36,252 nt of DNA from Candidatus Mediterraneibacter intestinipullorum (lineage in GTDB: Bacteria > Bacillota > Clostridia > Lachnospirales > Lachnospiraceae), in NCBI GenBank assembly GCA_019118665.1, contig DWYM01000038.1:1-36252 (forward strand), read 5' to 3'. Of this stretch, positions 23,415-30,419 are shown piece after piece (positions within the stretch are counted from its first letter, which is position 1; every line of letters begins with the position of its first letter). A program made the translations under genes and the position numbers. The notes beneath the pieces were generated by a model. It was not told where the DNA came from. It did not search any database and was given only the letters and a program-made list of their open reading frames with translations.

Positions 23415-24052
23415 AAGGGATCATTCTGAAAGATTTATACGATAATTTCTGTATTCCGAAAAATCTGGCAGCCTACATATTGGGTTTTCTGGTCATACCC
23501 TTTGGATTTATCCTTCCTTCCGCATACTATTATACCCTGATCGCGTGAATGATCCTGCCGATGTTCGGAGACTGCGCCCTGGAATACCCCACAGAGCAGG
23601 AAGAAGCCTCCAATTTTAACAAGTTGTTAATCACATTTCCTGTCTCCAAAGCTCAGATCGTGACCGCAAAATATCTCCTCGGTCTGGGATTTGTGCTCGT
23701 ATTCGATTTTCTTTCCCTGCTGTGCTCTATGGTACAGGTGTATATCCACCATACGGTCCGGCTGGCAGAAGCGCTGCGTATATGAGCCATGAGGGGCAGC
23801 ATTTCACTGATTTTCCTCTCTGTCATATATGTAGGATATTTCCTTCTTGGCAAACGGTGGGGATCGATCTTCTTCATTATTACAATATGTCTTTTCTCCT
23901 TTGGGTGGGGTCTGTCCAGCGTTTTAGTCGGCATCGAGGTGCTTTTCAACTTAAGTTATGGGATGGTGTTCTGCCTGATCCTCGCCGGGGCAGTGATAAT
24001 GACTCTGAGCTGCCTGGCTTCGATCAGGATTTACTCCCGGAAATATTCTTAA
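23411..24052 (+). pseudogene. ABC-2 type permease with two in-frame TGA codons
   Basis: Starts at ATG 23411 after AAAGGAG and stays in a single frame to TAA 24050-24052 (213 codons plus stop), apart from TGA at 23546-23548 and 23783-23785. The three pieces read as one ABC2_membrane_5-like permease: MKGIILKDLYDNF at the start, FNKLLITFPVSKAQIVTAKYLL in the middle (a typical cytoplasmic loop; residues quoted in part), and membrane helices to the end. Both TGAs could derive from TGG or CGA by one change. Translation would stop after 45 residues. The pairing with the preceding broken ATPase makes the whole exporter nonfunctional. Confidence 0.8.
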
Positions 24053-24102
24053 CTCCGCGATTCCATTGGTGGTCTGGCGGTTTCATTGACAATGTAAACG
24101 AT

Positions 24103-24138
24103 CAGCGCACACCCGGGTCATGTCCCTGGTGTGCGCTG
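24103..24138. terminator. Terminator-like hairpin after the ABC cluster
   Basis: CAGCGCACACC (24103-24113) pairs perfectly with GGTGTGCGCTG (24128-24138). A T-rich stretch only begins about 20 bases later (24159-24164). It lies between the ABC cluster and the converging P-type ATPase gene and may serve both. Confidence 0.65.
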
Positions 24139-24169
24139 TCTCACTTTCTGGTCTTCACTTTTTTCTATC

Positions 24170-26263
24170 TTATTTTTCATCCTGTTTTTCTGTCAGCAGC
24201 CCTCCCATACTCCTCATGCTGATCGCCAGCGTGGAGGTATTGTGGAGGAGTGCTGATGTAGTCGGCTGGATAAGGCCGCCCACTCCCAGGGCGATCAATC
24301 CGGCATTGATACCTACGATCTCCCTGTAATTTTTATGGATTCGCTTCATCAGCATGTCAGCCAGCCGCTTCAGCGTCACGATCTCCCGCAGGTCATCCGC
24401 CGCGATGGTGATATCCGCGATCTCCCGGGCGATCTCCGCGCCGTCGCTGATCGCAACACCTGCGTCGGCCGCCGAGAGCGCGGGTGAGTCATTGATTCCG
24501 TCTCCGATCATGATGACTTTTCTTCCGGAAGCTTTCTCTCGCTCTATGAAACCTGCCTTATCTTCCGGAAGGACCTCCGAGTAATATTCATCCACTCCGA
24601 CTCGTTTTGCAATGGACGCCGCGGTGCGCTCGCTGTCCCCTGTCATCATCACGACCTTGGATATTCCCTCCGCCTTCAGCATGCGTACCATTTCTCCCGC
24701 TTCCTCGCGCAGCGGATCTTCAATACAGATCACTGCTATGAGCTCCTGTTCAACAGCCAGATAGAGATGGGAATACTCCGGCGGCAGAGCGTTGAACCGC
24801 TCCTGGTATTCCGGGTGTACCCGGCAGCCTTCGTCCTCAAACACAAAATGACTGCTCCCGATGATGACTTTTTTCTCTTCAATATGGGAGGAAATCCCAT
24901 GCGCCACCACATATTCTACTTTAGAGTGCATTTCCTCATGATAAAGCTTCCGTTCTTTGGCAGCGTCCACCACGGCCTTTGCCATGGAATGTGGAAAATG
25001 CTCTTCCAGACACGCGGCGATGCGCAGAGCCTCATCCTCCGGATAATCTCCGAATACAATGACTTCCTTCACTGTGGGCTTTGCTTTCGTCAGCGTCCCT
25101 GTCTTATCAAATACAATGGTATCCGCCTCGGCAACAGCTTCCAGATATTTCCCGCCTTTTACCGTGATTCCGCTTTCGCCCGCCTCCCGGATGGCCGAGA
25201 GCACAGCGATGGGCATTGCCAGCTTCAGAGCACAGGAAAAGTCTACCATGAGCACTGACAGCGCTTTTGTCACATTGCGGGTCAAGAGCCACACGAGCCC
25301 GGTCCCCAGAAGCGTGTACGGAACAAGGCGGTCCGCCAGATGCTCTGCCCTGCTCTCCAGAGCTGACTTCAGTTTCTCGGAATCCTCGATCATTGCCGCG
25401 ATCTTTTCAAATCTGGTAGAACCGGATACCGCTTTTACCTGGATCTCCAGCTCACCTTCTTCCAGCACAGTCCCCGCGTACACTGACTGCCCTTCCGTTC
25501 TCCTGACCGGAAGAGCTTCCCCTGTCAGCGACGCCTGGTTTATCATGCCTTCCCCGCCGGAAACTACACCGTCAAATGGGATCACGTTTCCCATGTGGAC
25601 AACGACTGTATCTCCACGTCTGATACGAGAGGAATGGACCAGGATCTCCTGTTCATCCTTTTTCAGCCAGACTTTCTTGATATTCAGGGACATGCTGCGC
25701 GCAAGGTCGCCCACGGATTTCTTGTGCGTCCATTCTTCCAGTATCTCCCCGATCCCGAGAAGGAGCATGACAGATCCTGCCGTATTGAAATCCCCCCTCA
25801 GGACAGAAACCCCAATGGCGGTGGCGTCCAGGACCGGGACTTCTATCTTCCTCTTTCTGAGACATTTCAACCCTTTCCAGATGTACCCGGCCGCTTTCAC
25901 TGTAAGCCAGATCTTTCGCAGAGGGTATGGGATGATCATTTTCCCGCCATAGTGCAGCACTAATTTCGCGATCAGCTTTTCCCTGTACGCGGAATTCAGT
26001 TTTCTCCCGGAACTTGCCAGTACATTCTCCGGCACGTCCACTTTTTCATAGCTGAAACCTCTCAGCATGTTTAACAGCTCTTCACGGTCTCCCCGGTAAC
26101 AGATCACGGCATCTGCGGTGCGCTCATATACCTTTGCGTCTGTTACATTTTCCTGTTTCTCAAGAAACCAGCAAAGAGTATCCGCCTCCGTATCAGTCAT
26201 CCTTTCCTGGAAAACATGAATACGGAGACGGCCCTTTATCTCATGTTTGATGATAAATTTCAT
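24170..26263 (-). CDS. P-type metal ATPase with SC in place of CPC, FezB-like candidate
   Basis: 697-residue P-type ATPase of the metal-transporting (P1B) group. The N-terminal about 90 residues look like a heavy-metal-associated fold without a CxxC. Then follow the actuator LTGEALPV, a membrane motif VDFSCALKLAMP where usual P1B pumps have CPC, DKTGT, an HFPHSMAKA segment for the nucleotide site, and GDGINDSPA. The final helices read LLHNTSTLAIS. The SC variant and the pairing with DUF6110 fit the P1B-6 type, the kind known from ferrosome (Fez) clusters. Starts 6 bases after the DUF6110 stop with only a poor Shine-Dalgarno, suggesting translational coupling. Metal and direction are not proven. 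Confidence 0.85.
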   Translation of the reverse strand: MKFIIKHEIKGRLRIHVFQERMTDTEADTLCWFLEKQENVTDAKVYERTADAVICYRGDREELLNMLRGFSYEKVDVPENVLASSGRKLNSAYREKLIAKLVLHYGGKMIIPYPLRKIWLTVKAAGYIWKGLKCLRKRKIEVPVLDATAIGVSVLRGDFNTAGSVMLLLGIGEILEEWTHKKSVGDLARSMSLNIKKVWLKKDEQEILVHSSRIRRGDTVVVHMGNVIPFDGVVSGGEGMINQASLTGEALPVRRTEGQSVYAGTVLEEGELEIQVKAVSGSTRFEKIAAMIEDSEKLKSALESRAEHLADRLVPYTLLGTGLVWLLTRNVTKALSVLMVDFSCALKLAMPIAVLSAIREAGESGITVKGGKYLEAVAEADTIVFDKTGTLTKAKPTVKEVIVFGDYPEDEALRIAACLEEHFPHSMAKAVVDAAKERKLYHEEMHSKVEYVVAHGISSHIEEKKVIIGSSHFVFEDEGCRVHPEYQERFNALPPEYSHLYLAVEQELIAVICIEDPLREEAGEMVRMLKAEGISKVVMMTGDSERTAASIAKRVGVDEYYSEVLPEDKAGFIEREKASGRKVIMIGDGINDSPALSAADAGVAISDGAEIAREIADITIAADDLREIVTLKRLADMLMKRIHKNYREIVGINAGLIALGVGGLIQPTTSALLHNTSTLAISMRSMGGLLTEKQDEK

Positions 26264-26269
26264 AGTATG

Positions 26270-26578
26270 CTATGCGTTCTCTTCTTTGATAGTATCCGCA
26301 CCCGCATCTTCTGCCGCGGCATCCTCCTGCACCTTTGCTGCTTCCTCTGCCGCTCTCTTCTCATTGATCTGCTGCGCCTCCGCAAGGATATCCTCCGCAT
26401 TTTCCTGCATGGTCGTGGCTGTCTTCATGACGCAGTCCTTTGCCCTTAACGCAGCTGCCGTGCAGTTTGTATATACTTTCTTTGCATCCTTGCTTGCGAG
26501 AACTTTCACCCCTGCCGTTCCGAACAGGACGCCTCCCGCAAAAAGTCCGATTTTCTTTAAAGTCGAAACACTTAACAT
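26270..26578 (-). CDS. DUF6110-like small protein with glycine-rich hydrophobic N-terminus
   Basis: 102 residues. The start is hydrophobic and glycine-rich (IGLFAGGVLFGTAGVKVL), enough for one membrane-inserted hairpin or helix. A helical middle with two cysteines (NCTAAALRAKDCV) follows, then a long charged alanine/glutamate tail. This matches DUF6110 as I know it from anaerobe metal-ATPase operons; its job is unknown. In the ferrosome model, small membrane-associated proteins accompany the ATPase. GGAGG precedes ATG 26578. Immediate neighbour of the ATPase gene, 6 bases apart. Confidence 0.72.
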   Translation of the reverse strand: MLSVSTLKKIGLFAGGVLFGTAGVKVLASKDAKKVYTNCTAAALRAKDCVMKTATTMQENAEDILAEAQQINEKRAAEEAAKVQEDAAAEDAGADTIKEENA

Positions 26579-26600
26579 GATAAGTACCTCCTTCAGTCCG

Positions 26601-26681
26601 TTATTTGTGCTTATAGCCCGTATAAAATACCATCACAAAGCAAAAGACCGCAGTCCATGCCCAGAACCTATGTTGTTTCAC
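26601..26681 (-). CDS. 26-residue single-helix membrane peptide
   Basis: A very short gene: GTG 26681 to TAA 26601-26603. The product starts MKQHRFWAWTAVF and ends VFYTGYKHK: a basic start, one hydrophobic helix of about 17 residues and a basic end. AAAGGAAGTG stands about 8 bases before the GTG. It is the first reading frame after an iron-box promoter and ends 22 bases before the DUF6110 start. Codons are consistent with a real gene but statistics are weak at this size. No family recognised. Confidence 0.55.
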   Translation of the reverse strand: MKQHRFWAWTAVFCFVMVFYTGYKHK

Positions 26682-26733
26682 AGCTATATCACTTCCTTTG
26701 TTAATAATATGTAAGACATTTGTTTACGGTCAC

Positions 26734-26770
26734 ATCATAGCAACCAGGTTTTGAGCTAGTCAATTCTAAC
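26734..26770 (-). promoter_or_regulatory. Promoter with DtxR-box-like operator for the small peptide-DUF6110-ATPase operon
   Basis: Minus-strand TTGACT (26758-26763), 18-base spacer, TATGAT (26734-26739). GTTAG-AATTGA-CTAGC (26755-26770 on the minus strand, one mismatch to the dyad) covers the -35 box, so a bound repressor would block RNA polymerase. Confidence 0.6.
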
Positions 26771-26800
26771 ACCATTTGACGAGAAATTTTATCAGTTTCC

Positions 26801-26833
26801 AAAAAAAGCCAGCTCCTCCGGAGAGGATCCGAC
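26801..26833 (-). terminator. Terminator of the Fur-like gene
   Basis: On the minus strand GTCGG-A-TCCTC, loop TCCG, GAGGA-G-CTGGC, followed by seven T (26801-26807). Ten pairs including G-T wobbles, with one mismatch. It separates the Fur-like gene from the downstream ATPase operon. Confidence 0.7.
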
Positions 26834-26872
26834 TCCTTTAAGAAAAATATCCAGAATATTCTTAATACACTG

Positions 26873-27274
26873 CTACTCCTCAAGCTTGATCGCCATGATC
26901 TTCTGATCTTTCAGATAACCGCACCGTTTCATTCCTTCCCGGACAACCTTGTTCCAGTTCCCCGGGGACAGATGGCATGTCGTATTATCATCCAGCAAGA
27001 TCATCCACCCTTCCTTCTCTGAAGCGCCCTCCCCGGAGCACTCTACTTTGTACATGTTTTTCCGGCTGATCGCCCCGATCTCTTCCAGCGCATTTATCAT
27101 CCGGTAAACCGTTGCCACTCCGATCTTATTGTCAACCTTGGAGGCCTTGTAAAAGATCTCCTTACAGCTCGAGCACTCATTTTCAAGAATGATATCGATC
27201 AGCATGAGACGCTGTTTTGTGATACGGCATCCGTTTTCTTTCAGTTTTTCTATGATCTGTTCTTTCTTGCTCAC
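26873..27274 (-). CDS. Divergent Fur-family regulator lacking the usual histidine cluster
   Basis: 133 residues. The N-terminal winged helix is clearly Fur-like: NGCRITKQRLMLIDIILEN (about 14-32) and IGVATVYRMINALEEIGAI (about 51-69). The C-terminal half does not show the HHHxH and CxxC metal/dimerisation motifs of Fur, Zur and PerR; instead it reads MYKVECSGEGASEKEGWMIL and ends CGYLKDQKIMAIKLEE. It may sense something else or bind metal in a different way. The start is GTG 27274 with GAGGG nine bases upstream; a nearby ATG is out of frame. Lies downstream of feoB and its accessory gene on the same strand. Confidence 0.85.
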   Translation of the reverse strand: MSKKEQIIEKLKENGCRITKQRLMLIDIILENECSSCKEIFYKASKVDNKIGVATVYRMINALEEIGAISRKNMYKVECSGEGASEKEGWMILLDDNTTCHLSPGNWNKVVREGMKRCGYLKDQKIMAIKLEE

Positions 27275-27375
27275 GGCATTGTTCCCTCTAATCCTGCATC
27301 TTTTTCCTCATGACAGCCTTAGTTCCTATAGCGCATCCCGCTGCTCTGACCATAGTCCGGCCTCTCGGATGATCC

Positions 27376-27750
27376 TTAGGAAATGTTTACTACCTTAAAG
27401 CCCGCTGCTTCCACAGCGCGTTTCAGATCAGCCTCATCCACTTCGCGGTCACAGGACACCTCAGCCATCCCATTGTTTAAGTTCACTTTGGCGGCAACTC
27501 CGTCAAGTCCATTCAGGGCCTTTGTCACACTGTTGACACAATTCTGACACTGCATACCTGAAATCGCTATTGTCTTTTTTCCGACCACAGAGCCGGACAG
27601 CTTCTTTTTCGGCGTCTGCCTGCTGCCAGAACAGCTTCCGCCGGCAGGGCAGCCGATACACTTGACGCCGCTTTTCCTTGCTCTGATCATATAGGTTACT
27701 GCGTTTCCGATCAAAAGCACCAGGATAATGATCACAATAATATCTGCCAT
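27376..27750 (-). CDS. FeoB-associated Cys-rich membrane protein fused to an HMA domain
   Basis: 124 residues. N-terminal membrane helix (ADIIVIIILVLLIGNAVTYM), then a short cysteine-rich loop (KCIGCPAGGSCSGS), the hallmark of FeoB-associated Cys-rich proteins. Residues about 58-124 are a heavy-metal-associated domain with metal site GMQCQNC. The family protein alone is about 50-60 residues, so this is a fusion of two metal-handling modules. It may pass iron or copper at the membrane, or assist FeoB (inference). AAAGGGGG precedes ATG 27750. Downstream of feoB, separated by 118 bases with two hairpins. Confidence 0.82.
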   Translation of the reverse strand: MADIIVIIILVLLIGNAVTYMIRARKSGVKCIGCPAGGSCSGSRQTPKKKLSGSVVGKKTIAISGMQCQNCVNSVTKALNGLDGVAAKVNLNNGMAEVSCDREVDEADLKRAVEAAGFKVVNIS

Positions 27751-27817
27751 CGTACACAGCCCCCTTTCTTCTTCAACGCCTTTTCAACGCTTTTTAAAAG
27801 CTTTTAAAATGTCAAGA

Positions 27818-27864
27818 GGTGGACAAGGCATCCCCCTCTGTCCACCCCTGATCGTTCACGATCA
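27818..27864. other. Two hairpins between feoB and the HMA fusion gene
   Basis: GGTGGACA (27818-27825) with TGTCCACC (27839-27846), and TGATCGT (27849-27855) with ACGATCA (27858-27864). Just beyond lies a perfect 18-bp palindrome, TTTTAAAAGCTTTTAAAA (27792-27809). The T-run expected of a terminator is weak. These may attenuate or process the feoB transcript. Confidence 0.45.
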
Positions 27865-27868
27865 CTAC

Positions 27869-29866
27869 TTATGTATGTAAGCTGTATTCTGCCGCAAATT
27901 CTTTGTCGGACTTGCGGATCCTCCAACCAATGATCACCACGAATGCCAGGATCGCGATCAATCCCGGAACAAAAGCGGCTCCGAGAGCCCCAGTCGTAGC
28001 CAGAGTACCGATCTGGTATACGAAAAATGCCACCGTATACCCGGTCGCAAGCTGGAGACAGATACCTCCAAGCAGCCACTTTCCGCTCTTCATCTCAGAG
28101 TTCATCGCTCCGAGTGCCGCAAAGCACGGCGGTGTATACAGGTTAAACATCAAGTAAGCAAGCGCTGCGACTTTTGTCAGTCCCATGACCATGGCAACTT
28201 CATTTCCGCTGCCGATCAGTTCAAATTCCTCTGTGTCGATCAGGTTCGTTACACCGTACACGACTGCAAGAGTGCCGACTACATTCTCCTTAGCGATAAA
28301 TCCTGTGATCGCTGCCGCGGCAAGCTGCCATACGCCAAATCCAAGGGGGATAAACAGAATCGCAAATGGATGGGCGATACTTGCCAGGATAGAAGTACCT
28401 TCCGCTCCTTCTTCCACGAGCTGGAACTGCCAGTTAAAGCTCTGCATGATCTGTACCACAGTGTTGCACACCAGGATGATCGTTCCTGCTTTCACGATGT
28501 ATGCTTTGCCGCGCTCAAGCATGGAAACACATGCTCTCTTTAAGCTCGGGAACTTATATTCCGGGAGTTCAATGATAAAGAACGATTTGCGGTATTTCTG
28601 TCCTGTGATCCTCTTCACAAGAAGAGCTCCCAACAGTACCAGTACGATACCCATCAGGTACATGGTAGCTGATACCCACCATGCGTCCGCGAAATACGCT
28701 CCGGCAAACAACGCGATAACAGGGATCTTAGCCCCGCACGGCATAAACGGTGTGAGCATCGCGGTTGTCCGGCGCTCTCTCTCATTCCGGATCGTACGCG
28801 AAGCCATGACGCCGGGAATCGCACATCCTGTACCGATCACCATAGGAATAACGGATTTTCCGGAAAGCCCCACTCTCTTGAAGATGGGATCCAGCACAAC
28901 AGTTGCTCGCGCCATGTAGCCGCAGTCCTCAAGAAGGGCGATCAGGAAATACATGACCATTACCAGCGGCAGGAATCCGATAACCGCTCCCACGCCGCCA
29001 ATGATGCCATCGACAAGCAGGGCGTACAACAATGGATTCGCATTTTCCATCTGGCCGCCAACCCAGCCCTGAAACGTCTCTATCCAGCCGACCAGCCAGT
29101 CAGCGATCCATGTTCCCAGCGTAGTCTGTGATATGTAAAACACAAGGAAGATGACCGCCGCGAAGATCGGAATCCCGATGATCTTATGCGTGATGATGCT
29201 GTCGATCTTATCCTGGAAGTTCTTGTCTTTTGTAAAGACTTTCCTCTTTTCCACCTGCTTTACGATGCCATTGACAAACTCAAAACGTTTTCTGTCCGCA
29301 GCCTCTACCGCTGCCTTATCTTTCAGGTCGATATCTGACTGCACATAAAGAGCTGTCTGTCCTTTGCCCTTTAAAGCGGCAGCCGCCGCGACAACCTCTT
29401 TCAGTCCTTCATGTCCTGACGAGGTAGACACTGTCTTTATGACCGGACAGCCCAGTTTCTCAGACAAAAGCTTCTCATCAATCTCGGTCTGCTTCTTATC
29501 TGTAATGTCGCTCTTGTTCAGGGCCACTACAACCGGAACTCCCAGTTCAAGGAGCTGTGTGGTAAAAAACAGGCTTCGGCTTAAATTTGTGGCGTCCACG
29601 ATGTTAACGATCGCGTCCGGGTTTTCATTTTTAACATAGCTGCTTGTGATACTCTCTTCTGAAGTAAAGGGAGACATGGAATAGGCACCCGGCAGATCCA
29701 CCGCGACCATCTCCTCCGCACCGTCAAAATAAGCCTCCCTGATCAGGCTTTCCTTTCGCTCTACCGTAACACCGGCCCAGTTTCCCACACGTTCGTTCCT
29801 TCCTGTCAGTGCGTTGTACATGGTCGTCTTACCGCTGTTAGGATTCCCCGCAAAAGCAATTCTCAT
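27869..29866 (-). CDS. feoB: Ferrous iron transporter FeoB
   Basis: 665-residue membrane GTPase that imports Fe(II). G-domain motifs: GNPNSGKTT (7-15), DLPGAYSM (G3) and NKSD (G4). Next come the GDI-like helical domain and the two Gate regions, with cysteine-bearing GTGCAIPG and PCGAKIPVIALFAGAYF in the first half. The carboxyl end has several membrane helices. The length is usual for Firmicutes FeoB, shorter than the 773-residue E. coli protein. A strong AAAGGAGGAG precedes ATG 29866. feoA lies 78 bases upstream; the gap holds a DtxR-like dyad. Confidence 0.97.
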   Translation of the reverse strand: MRIAFAGNPNSGKTTMYNALTGRNERVGNWAGVTVERKESLIREAYFDGAEEMVAVDLPGAYSMSPFTSEESITSSYVKNENPDAIVNIVDATNLSRSLFFTTQLLELGVPVVVALNKSDITDKKQTEIDEKLLSEKLGCPVIKTVSTSSGHEGLKEVVAAAAALKGKGQTALYVQSDIDLKDKAAVEAADRKRFEFVNGIVKQVEKRKVFTKDKNFQDKIDSIITHKIIGIPIFAAVIFLVFYISQTTLGTWIADWLVGWIETFQGWVGGQMENANPLLYALLVDGIIGGVGAVIGFLPLVMVMYFLIALLEDCGYMARATVVLDPIFKRVGLSGKSVIPMVIGTGCAIPGVMASRTIRNERERRTTAMLTPFMPCGAKIPVIALFAGAYFADAWWVSATMYLMGIVLVLLGALLVKRITGQKYRKSFFIIELPEYKFPSLKRACVSMLERGKAYIVKAGTIILVCNTVVQIMQSFNWQFQLVEEGAEGTSILASIAHPFAILFIPLGFGVWQLAAAAITGFIAKENVVGTLAVVYGVTNLIDTEEFELIGSGNEVAMVMGLTKVAALAYLMFNLYTPPCFAALGAMNSEMKSGKWLLGGICLQLATGYTVAFFVYQIGTLATTGALGAAFVPGLIAILAFVVIIGWRIRKSDKEFAAEYSLHT

Positions 29867-29889
29867 TTACAATCTCCTCCTTTAGCTCA

Positions 29890-29905
29890 ATTAGGGTAAA
29901 CTAAC
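29890..29905 (-). promoter_or_regulatory. DtxR-box-like dyad before feoB
   Basis: On the minus strand GTTAG-TTTACC-CTAAT, one mismatch from the perfect dyad. It lies 24 bases before the feoB ATG, so it may control an internal promoter or block elongation between feoA and feoB. Confidence 0.5.
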
Positions 29906-29944
29906 CCCTGTGTAAAAAACAGCAATATGGTTCACTGTTTTTTA

Positions 29945-30157
29945 TTATATTGAAATAGCTTGCGCTAAATCAGTATCAATGTTGTATCTTCCATCCTTGA
30001 TGGAAACAACGCAGCCGCCTCTCACGCGGGAAACCACAGTAATGGGTTCGCCGCTGTAACATCCCAGCGAAAACAGGAACGCCTCCAGCTCCTCATCATC
30101 TGTTACGATATCCTTTATGATATACTCCTCGCCTTCTCTGGCATCCAGTAAAGTCAT
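29945..30157 (-). CDS. feoA: Ferrous iron transport protein A (FeoA)
   Basis: 70-residue SH3-like cytosolic partner of FeoB. Typical pattern: a start with LLDAREGEEYIIKDIVTDDE, a middle with LFSLGCYSGEPITVVSRVRGGC, and DTDLAQAISI at the end, as in short FeoA proteins. Shine-Dalgarno AGAGGAA before ATG 30157. It heads the feoA-feoB unit, whose promoter overlaps a DtxR-like dyad; the DtxR-family gene lies divergently upstream. Confidence 0.94.
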   Translation of the reverse strand: MTLLDAREGEEYIIKDIVTDDEELEAFLFSLGCYSGEPITVVSRVRGGCVVSIKDGRYNIDTDLAQAISI

Positions 30158-30235
30158 ATTATCATGTTCCTCTCATTTTATGATCATGCCGATTTTCCCG
30201 TCTCTATCCCACTCTTGTTACTACATCTAACAAAT

Positions 30236-30267
30236 GATAGTTTAAACTAACCCATGGTGTTTGTCAA
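30236..30267 (-). promoter_or_regulatory. feoAB promoter with overlapping DtxR-box-like operator
   Basis: Minus-strand TTGACA (30262-30267), 17-base spacer, TAAACT (30239-30244). GTTAG-TTTAAA-CTATC (30236-30251), one mismatch from the dyad, covers the -10, the expected arrangement for repression when iron is plentiful. Confidence 0.65.
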
Positions 30268-30330
30268 TCCTTTTGGAAACAAATTTTTCAGTATTTCCTG
30301 ATCCTATTTTATATTTTTTAGAAATGGGAT

Positions 30331-30359
30331 TTGCCCTTGAAATCCGGTTATGTTATACT
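30331..30359 (+). promoter_or_regulatory. Promoter of the DtxR-family gene
   Basis: TTGCCC (30331-30336), 17-base spacer, TATACT (30354-30359), about 60 bases before the start codon. Confidence 0.5.
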
Positions 30360-30370
30360 GATTAAAAATA

Positions 30371-30392
30371 TTATCCTTCCACGGAAGGATAA
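30371..30392. promoter_or_regulatory. Perfect dyad in the leader of the DtxR-family gene
   Basis: TTATCCTTCC (30371-30380) and GGAAGGATAA (30383-30392) are fully complementary with only 2 bases between them. Such a short spacer fits a protein-binding dyad better than an RNA loop. It differs from the GTTAG-N6-CTAAC boxes, so another factor may bind here. Confidence 0.5.
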
Positions 30393-30419
30393 AGTACGAA
30401 TTATACGAGCGAGGTGGAC

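Noticed and set aside
27792-27815. Promoter TTGACA next to the 18-bp AT palindrome after feoB
   Set aside because: No -10 box lies at 16 to 18 bases; the hexamer there is AAGCGT.
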